64,000 bases of DNA from Candidatus Chloroploca sp. Khr17. Lineage in GTDB: Bacteria > Chloroflexota > Chloroflexia > Chloroflexales > Chloroflexaceae. This document shows, one piece after another, positions 17,950 to 26,161 of the stretch; position 1 is the first letter of the stretch, and every line of letters starts with the position of its first letter. The translations under genes were made by a program, and so were the position numbers. The DNA is taken from assembly GCF_004138165.1 (NCBI RefSeq), contig NZ_RYFF01000014.1, forward strand, positions 53,555-117,554, read 5' to 3'. The notes under the pieces are model-generated. The model was not told the DNA's origin and made no database searches. It saw nothing but the letters and a program-made list of their open reading frames with translations.

Positions 17950-18612
17950 ATGAGTCGTCAGTTACCGCTCTTTCCTCTTGGAACAATCCTCTTTCCGGGG
18001 ATGACAATCAACCTTCATATTTTTGAAGAACGCTATCGTTCGATGATCAGTAAGTGTATCGAACAACGAACACCCTTTGGGATTGTGCTCATTCGTGCGG
18101 GTGATGAAGTCGAAGAAGGGCGTCTGGGTGGTGCTCCGGCGGAACCACATCTGGTCGGGACAACGGCGGAGATCAGTGCGAACGTGCGGCTTGAGGATGG
18201 GCGCTTTCTGTTGACGGCGGTCGGGCGCGAGCGTTTCATCATCCGTCAGATTACGCAGCGGCATCCTTATCTTGTTGCGTCGGTGCAAGTGCTTGAAGAG
18301 GAGGTTGCCCCCGGGGTGGCGAAGGCTGCCGAAGAGCTACGGGCGATATATCTGCGGTACTGGAAGGCTGTCGAGGTTGCGACGGGTGTCCCGGTCGAAC
18401 CTGACGAATTGCCGAGCGATCCGGCAACGATGGCGTATCAGCTTGCGGATCGTTTGCAGGTTTCACTCGCGCGCAAACAGCACTGGCTTGAAGCGCCGCT
18501 GTTGGCGCGGCTGTATGAAATGGCGTCTGATCTTCGGGCTGAACTCGCGCTGATGCCGGGTAGCCAGGATGACGCAGGGCAAGGGTTTGCTGGTCTTGGC
18601 AGCCTAAATTAA
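17950..18612 (+). CDS. LON peptidase N-terminal-domain protein
   Basis: 220 residues comprising only the LON substrate-binding (PUA-like) domain: LPLFPLGTILFPGMTINLHIFEERYRSM, then a helical C-terminus. No AAA+ or serine protease part is present, which is usual for this stand-alone family. Its role is unproven, perhaps a proteolysis adaptor. It lies 3 bp before the DUF503 gene. Confidence 0.85.
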   Translation: MSRQLPLFPLGTILFPGMTINLHIFEERYRSMISKCIEQRTPFGIVLIRAGDEVEEGRLGGAPAEPHLVGTTAEISANVRLEDGRFLLTAVGRERFIIRQITQRHPYLVASVQVLEEEVAPGVAKAAEELRAIYLRYWKAVEVATGVPVEPDELPSDPATMAYQLADRLQVSLARKQHWLEAPLLARLYEMASDLRAELALMPGSQDDAGQGFAGLGSLN

Positions 18613-18615
18613 GCT

Positions 18616-18900
18616 ATGATTATTGGTGTCTGTACCCTCCAAATGTCAATTCCGATGGCCTTGTCGCTCAAAGAGAAGCGCCAGGTGGTCAAATCGCTGT
18701 TGACGCGTGTACGCAACGAGTTCAATGTCTCGATTGCCGAGGTTGATGATCAGGACATCTGGCAGAGTACGGTCTTTGGCATTGCGTGTGTGGCGACGTC
18801 ACAGGCGTATGCGCATGGTCAACTCGAAGCGGTGATCCGTTTTCTTGATCGCCAGCGCCCCGATTGTCCGATCGGGGCCTACGAGATTGAGATGCTTTGA
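18616..18900 (+). CDS. DUF503 (YlxP-like) protein
   Basis: 94 residues matching DUF503: MIIGVCTLQMSIPMALSLKEKRQVVKSLLTRVRNEFNVSIAEV. Family members are small, widespread and often near nusA-infB-rbfA; here the partner genes differ. Function is unproven, with a ribosome link suspected. The stop TGA overlaps the next ATG by one base. Confidence 0.88.
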   Translation: MIIGVCTLQMSIPMALSLKEKRQVVKSLLTRVRNEFNVSIAEVDDQDIWQSTVFGIACVATSQAYAHGQLEAVIRFLDRQRPDCPIGAYEIEML

Positions 18901-19943
18901 TGGAAGCAATCCTGCCCTTCCCCTTCATTGCGCTGGTCGGTCAGGTTGAATTAAAGACGGCGTTGGTGCTTGGCCTGATCAACCCTGGCATTGGGGGTGT
19001 TTTGCTCAGCGGCCCGTATGGTGTGGGCAAAACCACGGCGGTGCGCGGCCTGCTTGATGTAATGCCAATCGTTGCAGACACCTCAGCAGCGGGCGAAGAG
19101 CAAGCTGGCCCCGGGCGGATGCGGCTGGTTGAATTACCGCTGAATGCGCGGATAGAAGATGTCGTCGGGGGCATCAACGAGCGGGTGGCGTTGGAACAGG
19201 GCCAGGTTCTGCTTGAGCCAGGCGTGCTTGCGCGAGCGCATGGCAACCTGCTCTATGTTGATGAAATCAACCTGCTGGATGCCCATGTGGTTGATGCCAT
19301 CCTTGATGCGGCAGCGCAGGGGCGCACGCTGGTGCGGCGGGGGCCAATGACACGCCTCTTTCCAACGCGCTTTGTCATGATTGGTTCGATGAATCCGGAA
19401 GAGGGGAACCTGCGCCCACAGATTCTGGATCGGTTTGGCTTGCGGGTCTGGGTGGGGCCACTCGATGATCGGCAGCAGCGCCTAGAGGTTTACCGGCGGG
19501 CTCAAGCGTTTCGGCTTGATCCCGAAGCTTTTCGGGCTGCCTATGCCACGCAGACGACGGCGCTTGCTGCGGAGATCGAGGCAGCGAGGGCAATTCTGCC
19601 GCATGTGGTGGTGCCACCTCAACTCGAAGAGCAGGCGCTTGCGCTGGTGCAGGCGTTGAAGGTTCCATCGCATCGAGCCGAGATCGCCCTGCTTGAAGGT
19701 GCACGGGCACGGGCGGCCGCTGATTTTCGTAGCCTTGTCACAACTGAAGACCTGCGTCGGGTTGCCCCACTTGCCCTGCAGCAACGCCAGAGTGTGCAAC
19801 TCGAAGCGCACGCGCATTGGCAGCATGCCGAGCGCACCCTGATCGAACAAGCGCTCGACGTGATCATACCTTCTGATGAAACGATGGCAGGTGAGGCAGA
19901 AAACCAGACCACGCTAAGCCAGTTTGAACAAGAGCGTGTCTAA
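18900..19943 (+). CDS. AAA+ ATPase related to magnesium chelatase subunit I (BchI/ChlI)
   Basis: 347 residues from the ATG at 18900. Walker A GPYGVGKTTAVRGL, Walker B LLYVDEINLLD, and sensor region FVMIGSMNPEEGNLRPQILDRFGLRV are all BchI-like. BchI drives Mg2+ insertion into protoporphyrin IX with BchD and BchH, but related ATPases act on other metal-chelatase or MoxR-type partners. No bchD or bchH is adjacent, so photosynthesis cannot be concluded. It converges with the dehydratase gene with a 4-bp overlap. Confidence 0.8.
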   Translation: MEAILPFPFIALVGQVELKTALVLGLINPGIGGVLLSGPYGVGKTTAVRGLLDVMPIVADTSAAGEEQAGPGRMRLVELPLNARIEDVVGGINERVALEQGQVLLEPGVLARAHGNLLYVDEINLLDAHVVDAILDAAAQGRTLVRRGPMTRLFPTRFVMIGSMNPEEGNLRPQILDRFGLRVWVGPLDDRQQRLEVYRRAQAFRLDPEAFRAAYATQTTALAAEIEAARAILPHVVVPPQLEEQALALVQALKVPSHRAEIALLEGARARAAADFRSLVTTEDLRRVAPLALQQRQSVQLEAHAHWQHAERTLIEQALDVIIPSDETMAGEAENQTTLSQFEQERV

Positions 19944-20890
19944 CTATGCATCACGGCACACACAGTTTCGGTCGCAACATTGCGCCCGCAGAGCAGCGCG
20001 ACCACGCGCTGACGGGCTAGCCCGGGGATCAAGCCTTCGAGCAGGGCTGCGATGGTCACGGCGGCACTTCCTTCGACGAGCAGATGGTGTTCATCGAGCA
20101 GCCAGCGCATAGCGGCAGCGATTTGCGGCTCGCTCACCAGCACAATGCGTTCGACCAGTTGTTGGACGAGGGGAAACGTCATCGCGCCAGCTTCGACATT
20201 GCCCGCGAGGCTATCGGCAAGCGTGGGGCGATGCTGAATCTGCACAAGGTGTCCCGCTTGCAACGACGCATGCATCGCTGCGGAATGTTCAGCCTGCACC
20301 CCGATAAGGCGCAGCTTGGGATTGATAGCCTTGGCCCAGATGCCGATGCCACTGATCAAGCCACCGCCGCCAACACTGACGACCAGCACCTCGGCATTGG
20401 GCAACTGGTCCAGGATCTCACGGCCAAGGGTTCCCTGCCCTGCAATCACATCGGGGTGATTATAGGGTGAAATAAAGCGCTGGCCTTCTTCATGGGCGAG
20501 GCGCATCGCTGCGGCCTCGGCTTCATCATAATCTTTGCCAAGGAAGAGCAGGTTGACTGGGTAGCGTTGCAAGGCCTGAATTTTGGCGGGCGACGCATTT
20601 TCAGGTAAGACGAGGGTTGCATCAATCCCGGCGTGGGCGGCAGCATAGGCGATCCCGAGGGCGTGATTGCCGGCAGAGCAGGCGACGACCGGCCAGCGCC
20701 CTTCGCCTGAAAGGAGGGCGCTGGCGGCCCCCCGGATTTTGAAGCTACCGGTGACCTGCGCACACTCGAGTTTAAGAAAGACCTCGGCCCCGGCCAGACG
20801 CGTCAACGGTCGGCTATATTCGAGGGGGGTCGGATAGACGATGCCAGCCATCCGGCGGTGTGCCGTGAGGATATCAGCAGGCGTAAGCAT
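19940..20890 (-). CDS. Threonine/serine dehydratase (PLP fold type II)
   Basis: 316 residues without the C-terminal ACT domain of biosynthetic IlvA, thus like TdcB or serine racemase. The PLP lysine is in GSFKIRGAA; VACSAGNHALGIAYAA and the glycine-rich phosphate loop SVGGGGLISGIG follow. It deaminates threonine to 2-oxobutyrate, or serine to pyruvate. Substrate preference cannot be read from sequence. Confidence 0.87.
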   Translation of the reverse strand: MLTPADILTAHRRMAGIVYPTPLEYSRPLTRLAGAEVFLKLECAQVTGSFKIRGAASALLSGEGRWPVVACSAGNHALGIAYAAAHAGIDATLVLPENASPAKIQALQRYPVNLLFLGKDYDEAEAAAMRLAHEEGQRFISPYNHPDVIAGQGTLGREILDQLPNAEVLVVSVGGGGLISGIGIWAKAINPKLRLIGVQAEHSAAMHASLQAGHLVQIQHRPTLADSLAGNVEAGAMTFPLVQQLVERIVLVSEPQIAAAMRWLLDEHHLLVEGSAAVTIAALLEGLIPGLARQRVVALLCGRNVATETVCAVMHS

Positions 20891-21338
20891 AGGTTTAGTC
20901 TTTCTGGAAGGGTATCAAAGCGAATAAGATGATGACACCCTGTATCCACTTCTATAATACACGGTGCTGGATACAGTCAGCAGTGTTGCGATAGCAGTCT
21001 TATCTGGATTGTAAGCAGGAGAGTCGGCGTATGGTTTTACAGGAAATGATCCGCTATGAGCCCGATGCCGTGGGGCTGAAGCCCTCGGCTAGGGGAAGCG
21101 AAGCCCGCCTGCGCGGGCGCGACCGGATTCATTTCGGGAAGACCATTAGCCGGCACTCCTCAGACACAAATCGTCTAGGATGGTTATATTGGCGCATGTG
21201 GCTGGCTTGCAACGTGTGCAGGCTCGGCATGGGTGACAATCGTCTCATCATAATCTTCAGGTTTTCGTTATGTACGATTGCTATACATCAGTGTATAATG
21301 AAAAATCACAGATCTTTACGAGTGAGCGAGGCTGAGGA
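20891..21338. other. Intergenic region with repeat and possible operator
   Basis: 448 bp between divergent genes. Near the left, TGTATCCA (20941-20948) and TGGATACA (20968-20975) form an inverted repeat around a perfect TATAAT (20953-20958). A dispersed-repeat-like segment at 21067-21118 ends in the hairpin GCCCGC-CTGC-GCGGGC. A second TATAAT (21294-21299) lies 40 bp before the next gene but lacks a good -35. An open frame here (21031-21342) looks non-coding. Confidence 0.45.
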
Positions 21339-22088
21339 ATGAAAGTGTGCCCATATCCCTGCCCCATCATTGCGCGTGATCGCAATGACATTGCTGCATT
21401 ACGGCAACATTTGCTTGAAGGCCATCAATGCCTGGATACCTGGTTGTCGTTGAGTCGCCTGGTGGGTGATCCACGCCAGCGACGTGACTGCCTGGAACGA
21501 GCGGCAGTTCTTGCGCCGGAAGATCAGACAATCCGTGAGGAATGGCTGAAAGCAGTGCTGGTGGTCGAACCAGAGAATGTCAATGCCCAGGCGCTGCTGC
21601 GTGAGATCGAAACGCTCCGCTTGCTTTCTGATGTAAAAACGAACTACTTTCACGAACAACCCCGAGCCCGACTCCTTGGCGACATTCTGGTTGGCATGCA
21701 AGCAATCACGCCTTCAGAACTGCAAGAAGTGCTGAAGATGCAGAGTGATGGCATGGCTATTATCACGGATCGTCGTCTGGGCCAGATCTTGCTGCGGCAG
21801 AAACTCATCACGCCGAGCAAACTAGCCCGTGCGCTGATCATTCAGCAGCAAGAGCGCAGTAGTCTGCGGATTGCGCCTCAGGTGCTCGGCGAATATTTAG
21901 TGGAACAACAACTGATTACCCCTGAACAACTCGAAAAAGCCCTGATCGAGCAGATCCGGCTGGATCAAAAGGGCCAGCGTCTGAGTCTTGGTCAAATCCT
22001 TATTCGCCTGCGTATTTTACCACCAAAAGTGATCGAGAAGGCTGTAACGGATCATCAACGCGCCTTCTGGGCCAAGCTTGACAAGTAA
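21339..22088 (+). CDS. MshEN/GspE N-terminal-like tandem-repeat protein
   Basis: 249 residues. The N-terminal third looks like a TPR-type helical repeat (LRQHLLEGHQCLDTWLSLSR, LERAAVLAPEDQTIREEW). The rest has three copies of a repeat seen at the N-terminus of type II secretion/type IV pilus ATPases: LLGDILVGMQAITPSELQEV, LGQILLRQKLITPSKLARAL and LGEYLVEQQLITPEQLEKAL. No ATPase domain is present. Such modules can bind cyclic di-GMP or partner proteins; here that is inference. A dispersed 33-bp inverted repeat follows. Confidence 0.6.
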   Translation: MKVCPYPCPIIARDRNDIAALRQHLLEGHQCLDTWLSLSRLVGDPRQRRDCLERAAVLAPEDQTIREEWLKAVLVVEPENVNAQALLREIETLRLLSDVKTNYFHEQPRARLLGDILVGMQAITPSELQEVLKMQSDGMAIITDRRLGQILLRQKLITPSKLARALIIQQQERSSLRIAPQVLGEYLVEQQLITPEQLEKALIEQIRLDQKGQRLSLGQILIRLRILPPKVIEKAVTDHQRAFWAKLDK

Positions 22089-22092
22089 CGAG

Positions 22093-22166
22093 CTTGACCG
22101 TTTGGAGTGCCGACTTCAGTCGGCTCAGTAAAAAGCCGACTGAAGTCGGCACTCCAAACGGTCAAG
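22093..22166. repeat. Large perfect palindrome (dispersed repeat, possible terminator)
   Basis: Arms of 33 bp (22093-22125 and 22134-22166) are perfectly complementary around the loop CAGTAAAA. The arms contain GGAGTGCCGACTTCAGTCGG, related to the palindrome at 38831-38886. It starts 4 bp after the gene end, so it may also terminate transcription. Confidence 0.8.
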
Positions 22167-22327
22167 CAAGCATACCCAATGCTGAAACATGCCTAAGCGA
22201 AGGACGCAGGCGAGAGCAACCAGGAAAGAGGCTGGGCGCAGCGAGACAGTGCAGGTTCAGCGATATGCACGGGGGAACCTTCGCTCTGCGCTTAAGCAGC
22301 AAAACCCGCCCGAGACCCACATATCTT

Positions 22328-22346
22328 GAAGACCTGTGAGGTCTTC
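22328..22346. terminator. Small hairpin before a convergent gene end
   Basis: GAAGACCT (22328-22335), loop GTG, AGGTCTTC (22339-22346). It sits between two convergent genes, 8 bp from the stop of the minus-strand gene. The 160 bp to its left hold nothing I recognise. Confidence 0.45.
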
Positions 22347-22353
22347 CACAGCT

Positions 22354-23268
22354 CTACAGAAGAATGGTTACAGCCGCGATCAGAAAAAGAATCTGCAAGC
22401 CTACCGTTGTCAGTTGGAGCAACCTCGCGCCGACGGATGTGCGTCGGTAGAGGGCAAGCCCGAGGCCAAGGTTGAGCAAGCCAAGTAAAGCGCTGGCGAG
22501 CGGCAAAAAGAGGATCTGGTAACGAGGGGCACTGCCGAGGGCCTGACCACTGGGATCGGCTTGCATGTCGATCAGAGCGGGCAAGGATGGATAGAGCGCC
22601 ATCATCGCCCCGACCAGGGCGAGATGAAGCACCACGGCAAGCACGAGGGCGCGTTGCACCACCTTATCAGTCCAGAAGGCATAGAAAAAGATCGGACCAG
22701 CCTCAAGGCCAGGCGTCAGTTGCTGGATCGGGCCAATGCGCCGCCGCTGTTCCAACTCCTGGATAAAGGCAGCACTCTCGCGGGGTGAGATAAGATAGAT
22801 CTCGGCAGATGTTTGAATGCCAAGGGCGCGCCGTGGATTCACTGTGCTGAAACGTTGTACAGCCTGACCATTGGCAAGCCTTCCACGGCCATAGAAATAG
22901 CCAATTTGTTGCAACAGATGGCCGTTTGCTCCGCGCTCGGTTATGCCACTATCAACACGTTCGATCATTTGCATCGGCACGACCATACGATGGCCGAGCC
23001 AGTAAATATAGAGGCCATCACGATCGAGGCCATACCAGAGCGTGGCAGTGGCAACGATCTGATAGCCAAATGACCCGGCTAGGCTCAGCAGAGCCAAGCC
23101 AAGCAACCCCTGTGCAAAGAGTTCAGCATTGATCGGCCACGCTTCCGGTGGCAGAGCGAGGGCTCTGCCAACCGGAATGAGCGTATAGATTGCTGCTGCG
23201 GCGATAAGCAGAAAGAGCACACTTGCCGCCCAGAGACGCCATGAAGGCTGTGGTTTCCAGCGTCGCAT
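22354..23268 (-). CDS. Membrane protein with a PH-like domain
   Basis: 304 residues with two N-terminal and two C-terminal pairs of hydrophobic segments (WAASVLFLLIAAAAIYTLI; ALVLAVVLHLALVGAMMALY; ILFLPLASALLGLLNLGLGL). Between them the stretch TATLWYGLDRDGLYIYWLGHRMVVPMQ resembles bacterial PH domains. The start overlaps the stop of the upstream PpiC gene by one base, so the two are co-translated. The function is unknown; membrane organisation is a guess. Confidence 0.6.
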   Translation of the reverse strand: MRRWKPQPSWRLWAASVLFLLIAAAAIYTLIPVGRALALPPEAWPINAELFAQGLLGLALLSLAGSFGYQIVATATLWYGLDRDGLYIYWLGHRMVVPMQMIERVDSGITERGANGHLLQQIGYFYGRGRLANGQAVQRFSTVNPRRALGIQTSAEIYLISPRESAAFIQELEQRRRIGPIQQLTPGLEAGPIFFYAFWTDKVVQRALVLAVVLHLALVGAMMALYPSLPALIDMQADPSGQALGSAPRYQILFLPLASALLGLLNLGLGLALYRRTSVGARLLQLTTVGLQILFLIAAVTILL

Positions 23269-24785
23269 TAGGGTACTACAGGAGTGAGCGAGGGGAGTGC
23301 CCCAGGTGTCTCGCTCGCATCCTCAGTTGGCTCTTCGGGTTCCAATGGCACCTCAGTGGGGAGCGCCGTCGGCGGGCCAGGCTGGAAAGCGGGCACCACA
23401 GTTGGAACCGGGGGTGCTGGTTCAGCGGTCGGCGTTGGCGTTTGCGGAGGCACGCGGGTTGAGCCAAGGGCCTCACGTTGCTCAATCACCCAGAGATCAA
23501 GTGCCGCAGTGCGAGCCTCACGCAACTGAGTTTCGGGATCAGGGATCTCGAGGAACGTCACCTCAAGAATATGCCAGCCGAACTCCGTTCGAATCGGATC
23601 GCTGATCACCCCAACATCAAGGGCAAAAGCCTGGGCGACCAATTCTGGGGGATAGGTGACGCCAGTATCAGCCAGGCCATTGCGATCGAAGCGGCCGAGG
23701 CTTCCTTCACGCTCACGTGAACCAGGATCAGTGGAGGAAGCAGCGACGAGGGAGGCAAAAGCGGCCCCGGACTGCAACTCAGCAAGCACAGCCTCAGCTT
23801 CGGGGCGTTTCTCAGCAAAAGCTGCTTCAACCTCAGTTGGCGATGCCCCCTCGGGGACGGTAACGCCGATCAAAATCTGGCGAGCCTCGACGCGGTCAGG
23901 TTCTTCCTGAAAAACAAACGTAGCTTCGGGGACGAGATAGGCCTGCAATTGTTGATTGAGCACCCGCTCGGTGTACTGTTGATCAAGGGCGGCGCGGAAA
24001 TCAGCGGGCGACAACTCGGGCGAACGTCCTACGGCTGACAACTCGAGCTCATAGCGACGAAAAATCTCGGCGACAATCTGGTCTTGCTGTTCAGCGGCGA
24101 CTGCTGGGGGCAACGGAGTAGGACTCAGCGCCGGATCATCGGTTGGTTGAGGGGCAGGCGCAGACTCATCAGCAGGTTCCTCTTCAGCCTGATCCAGAGG
24201 GGATGAAGGGGGAGGCAAGAAGGCAACGCCCAGTTCTTGCACCATTGTTTGCGTCACCTCATCAGGCTCAACGACGATGCCGAGGGGTGCGGAACCCTGG
24301 AGTTTGACCTGGCGATCCTGCCATCCTGCCACGACGGTATCATCAACCGGCGCATTCGAGATTGCGGCAATCTGCTGGTCAATCTGCGGGCTCTGGCCTT
24401 CAAACTGCTGGGTAAACTGAGGATTACCGGCAAAGAGGGCGAGCAACTGAAAATTCTGGATAATCTGCTGCGTATAACCGAGCCTGAGCTCTTGCCAGTA
24501 GTCACTTTGCGAGAGGGTCACATCACCGACGCGGGCGACGGGGCGACTCGGCAACCAGAGTCGATCATAGAGCAGGCCACCGAGTACCGCCACAAGGGCG
24601 AGGCCAAGGGCAAGGCTGGTCACAAGAATCACCATACGTTGCTGGCGTTGCTCACGCAACTTATGTGCGGCAACGCGGCGTGAAGGTGGGCGTTCTGGAG
24701 GTGGTTGGGCTGTTTGTTGGTCAGGCGCTTGCTGCCTGGATCCCGGTTTGCCCTGTGCTTGCGATTTTTTTGGTGTCTCTGCCAT
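23268..24785 (-). CDS. Membrane-anchored PpiC-type peptidyl-prolyl isomerase (SurA/PrsA-like)
   Basis: 505 residues from the ATG at 24785 (earlier starts at 24812 and a GTG at 24863 are possible; none has a good ribosome site). A Gln/Pro/Lys-rich cytoplasmic tail precedes one membrane helix (VILVTSLALGLALVAVLGGL). A SurA-like helical domain follows, with a low-complexity acidic insert. The rotamase domain includes EARQILIGV, FASLVAASSTDPGSRERE and FGWHILEV. A Pro/Thr/Glu-rich tail ends the protein. It probably folds exported proteins on the outer face of the membrane. Confidence 0.82.
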   Translation of the reverse strand: MAETPKKSQAQGKPGSRQQAPDQQTAQPPPERPPSRRVAAHKLREQRQQRMVILVTSLALGLALVAVLGGLLYDRLWLPSRPVARVGDVTLSQSDYWQELRLGYTQQIIQNFQLLALFAGNPQFTQQFEGQSPQIDQQIAAISNAPVDDTVVAGWQDRQVKLQGSAPLGIVVEPDEVTQTMVQELGVAFLPPPSSPLDQAEEEPADESAPAPQPTDDPALSPTPLPPAVAAEQQDQIVAEIFRRYELELSAVGRSPELSPADFRAALDQQYTERVLNQQLQAYLVPEATFVFQEEPDRVEARQILIGVTVPEGASPTEVEAAFAEKRPEAEAVLAELQSGAAFASLVAASSTDPGSREREGSLGRFDRNGLADTGVTYPPELVAQAFALDVGVISDPIRTEFGWHILEVTFLEIPDPETQLREARTAALDLWVIEQREALGSTRVPPQTPTPTAEPAPPVPTVVPAFQPGPPTALPTEVPLEPEEPTEDASETPGALPSLTPVVP

Positions 24786-24909
24786 GGTAGAGGTGGGGGG
24801 CATCTGGCTCATGTGGTTGCTACGCAAGACTGCAAGCGCAAGGAACTCGCCTGAGCGAGCCACCTTCTACGTGCATCTGCCGTACGTAGCAACCGGATCT
24901 GACCAGTGC

Positions 24910-25371
24910 TTAGAAGGGAATATCCTCGTCACCGATATCAGGCGATGGCGGCGGCGGCGGCGGACCCGAGCGACCGCTTCGCGGGAGATCACGGGGAGGG
25001 TGATACTCATCACTTTCGCGATGGGCGCGACCCTCACGGCTATCGAGCATGATCATATCACTGGCAATCAACTCGGTCTTATAACGAGTCTGACCGCTCT
25101 GCTGATCTTCCCATGAGCGTGTCTGAAGGCGTCCTTCCAGATAGACACGGGCACCCTTATTGAGGTACTGGTTACAGGTCTCAGCCAGTTTATTCCAGGC
25201 AACAACGCTAAACCACTCAGTCTCTTCGTGGGTCTCGCCATTGCTATCGCGCCACTGACGCCCGACGGCAACCCGAAAGGTTGTCACAGGGCTACCTGAC
25301 GGAGTAAAACGCATTTCTGGATCGCCGCCCAGTCGACCAATAATCATCACTTTATTGAGGTCACGTGCCAT
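24910..25371 (-). CDS. ssb: Single-stranded DNA-binding protein
   Basis: 153 residues. OB fold MARDLNKVMIIGRLGGDPEMR, EWFSVVAWNKLAETCNQYL, KGARVYLEGRLQTRSW; a Pro/Gly-rich linker; and the acidic tail DIGDEDIPF that recruits repair and replication proteins. It is 42 bp after rpsF, the usual arrangement, although rpsR is not found downstream. Confidence 0.94.
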   Translation of the reverse strand: MARDLNKVMIIGRLGGDPEMRFTPSGSPVTTFRVAVGRQWRDSNGETHEETEWFSVVAWNKLAETCNQYLNKGARVYLEGRLQTRSWEDQQSGQTRYKTELIASDMIMLDSREGRAHRESDEYHPPRDLPRSGRSGPPPPPPSPDIGDEDIPF

Positions 25372-25413
25372 TACTGCTACTCCGCTCGCACGCCATCAAG
25401 GTTTATCCAGGAC

Positions 25414-25833
25414 TCAGGCCTCGGTCTCTTCAACAACCTCATCGTTCTCCTCATCGCTCGCATCAGGACTATCAGGCACGGGTTGCACACCCTTCGGCTC
25501 AATGACGGTCATGAGGTGGCGCAGGATCGCATCGGTGAGCTTAATCGTACGTTCGAGCTCAATCACTTTGGAAGCACTGAGCGTCAGATTGATCAAGACG
25601 TAGTAGCCCTCACTAAAATTGCGTCGGCTCGCTTCACCGCTGACATATTCACGAATCGTATAGGCGAGCTTGCGGCGGCCCCAGGGGGGCGACTGATTAA
25701 TGCCCGTGATTTCACCACCGGCGGTTTGAATGGTGTCGCGCAAGCGATCGAGGGTTGCAGTGACCCCTTCTTCGTTTGCATTCAGCGGACTAATCACAAT
25801 CATAAGTTCATATTCACGACGACGTTCGCGCAC
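25414..25833 (-). CDS. rpsF: 30S ribosomal protein S6
   Basis: 139 residues from a GTG at 25833 that follows GAGGAGGAAG. S6 features: REYELMIVISPLNANEEGV, WGRRKLAYTIREYVSGE and YYVLINLTLSASKVIELER. The C-terminus carries an extra acidic tail of about 25 residues (ASDEENDEVVEETEA). It heads an rpsF-ssb pair; rpsR must be elsewhere. Confidence 0.93.
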   Translation of the reverse strand: MRERRREYELMIVISPLNANEEGVTATLDRLRDTIQTAGGEITGINQSPPWGRRKLAYTIREYVSGEASRRNFSEGYYVLINLTLSASKVIELERTIKLTDAILRHLMTVIEPKGVQPVPDSPDASDEENDEVVEETEA

Positions 25834-25977
25834 ACCTTCCTCCTCTGGTGATGTCCCACTCGTCTATCCTCTGGGGTTGCGCGACCCAGAGGTGCGGTGG
25901 AACCGAAAGATAGTGAGCAGTAGTAATGCACCATACATTCCAGAAGACTGCTCATACCAACGGTGGATTATAGCATG

Positions 25978-26014
25978 GCTACCACGACAACGCAATGTGC
26001 GTTGTCGTGGTAGC
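25978..26014. terminator. Strong hairpin between rpsF and the GT-C-like gene
   Basis: A perfect 17-bp inverted repeat (25978-25994 and 25998-26014) with loop ATG. Minus-strand transcripts of the upstream membrane-protein gene would end here. A second imperfect hairpin (GCACCC-GCCAGGG with its complement, about 26064-26092) lies nearby. The rest of 25834-26161 holds nothing recognisable. Confidence 0.55.
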
Positions 26015-26161
26015 CGGGTGATGGCATCATACGAAACCGGATACAAAAATACGCTCTATCAGGGCACCCGCCAGGGGTACCCTGGCGGGGTGCTGCATAC
26101 ACGGAAGATGCAATCGCCCTATCGTGGCGGCAGGGTGATGGCAACGTCCGCCTGGGGTGTT

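Noticed and set aside
18900..19943. Start of a photosynthesis gene cluster
   Set aside because: No other bch or reaction-centre gene adjoins the BchI-like ATPase.
21031..21342. Open frame of 103 codons before the MshEN-like gene
   Set aside because: It runs through a dispersed repeat and overlaps the likely promoter; the translation has no domain-like pattern.
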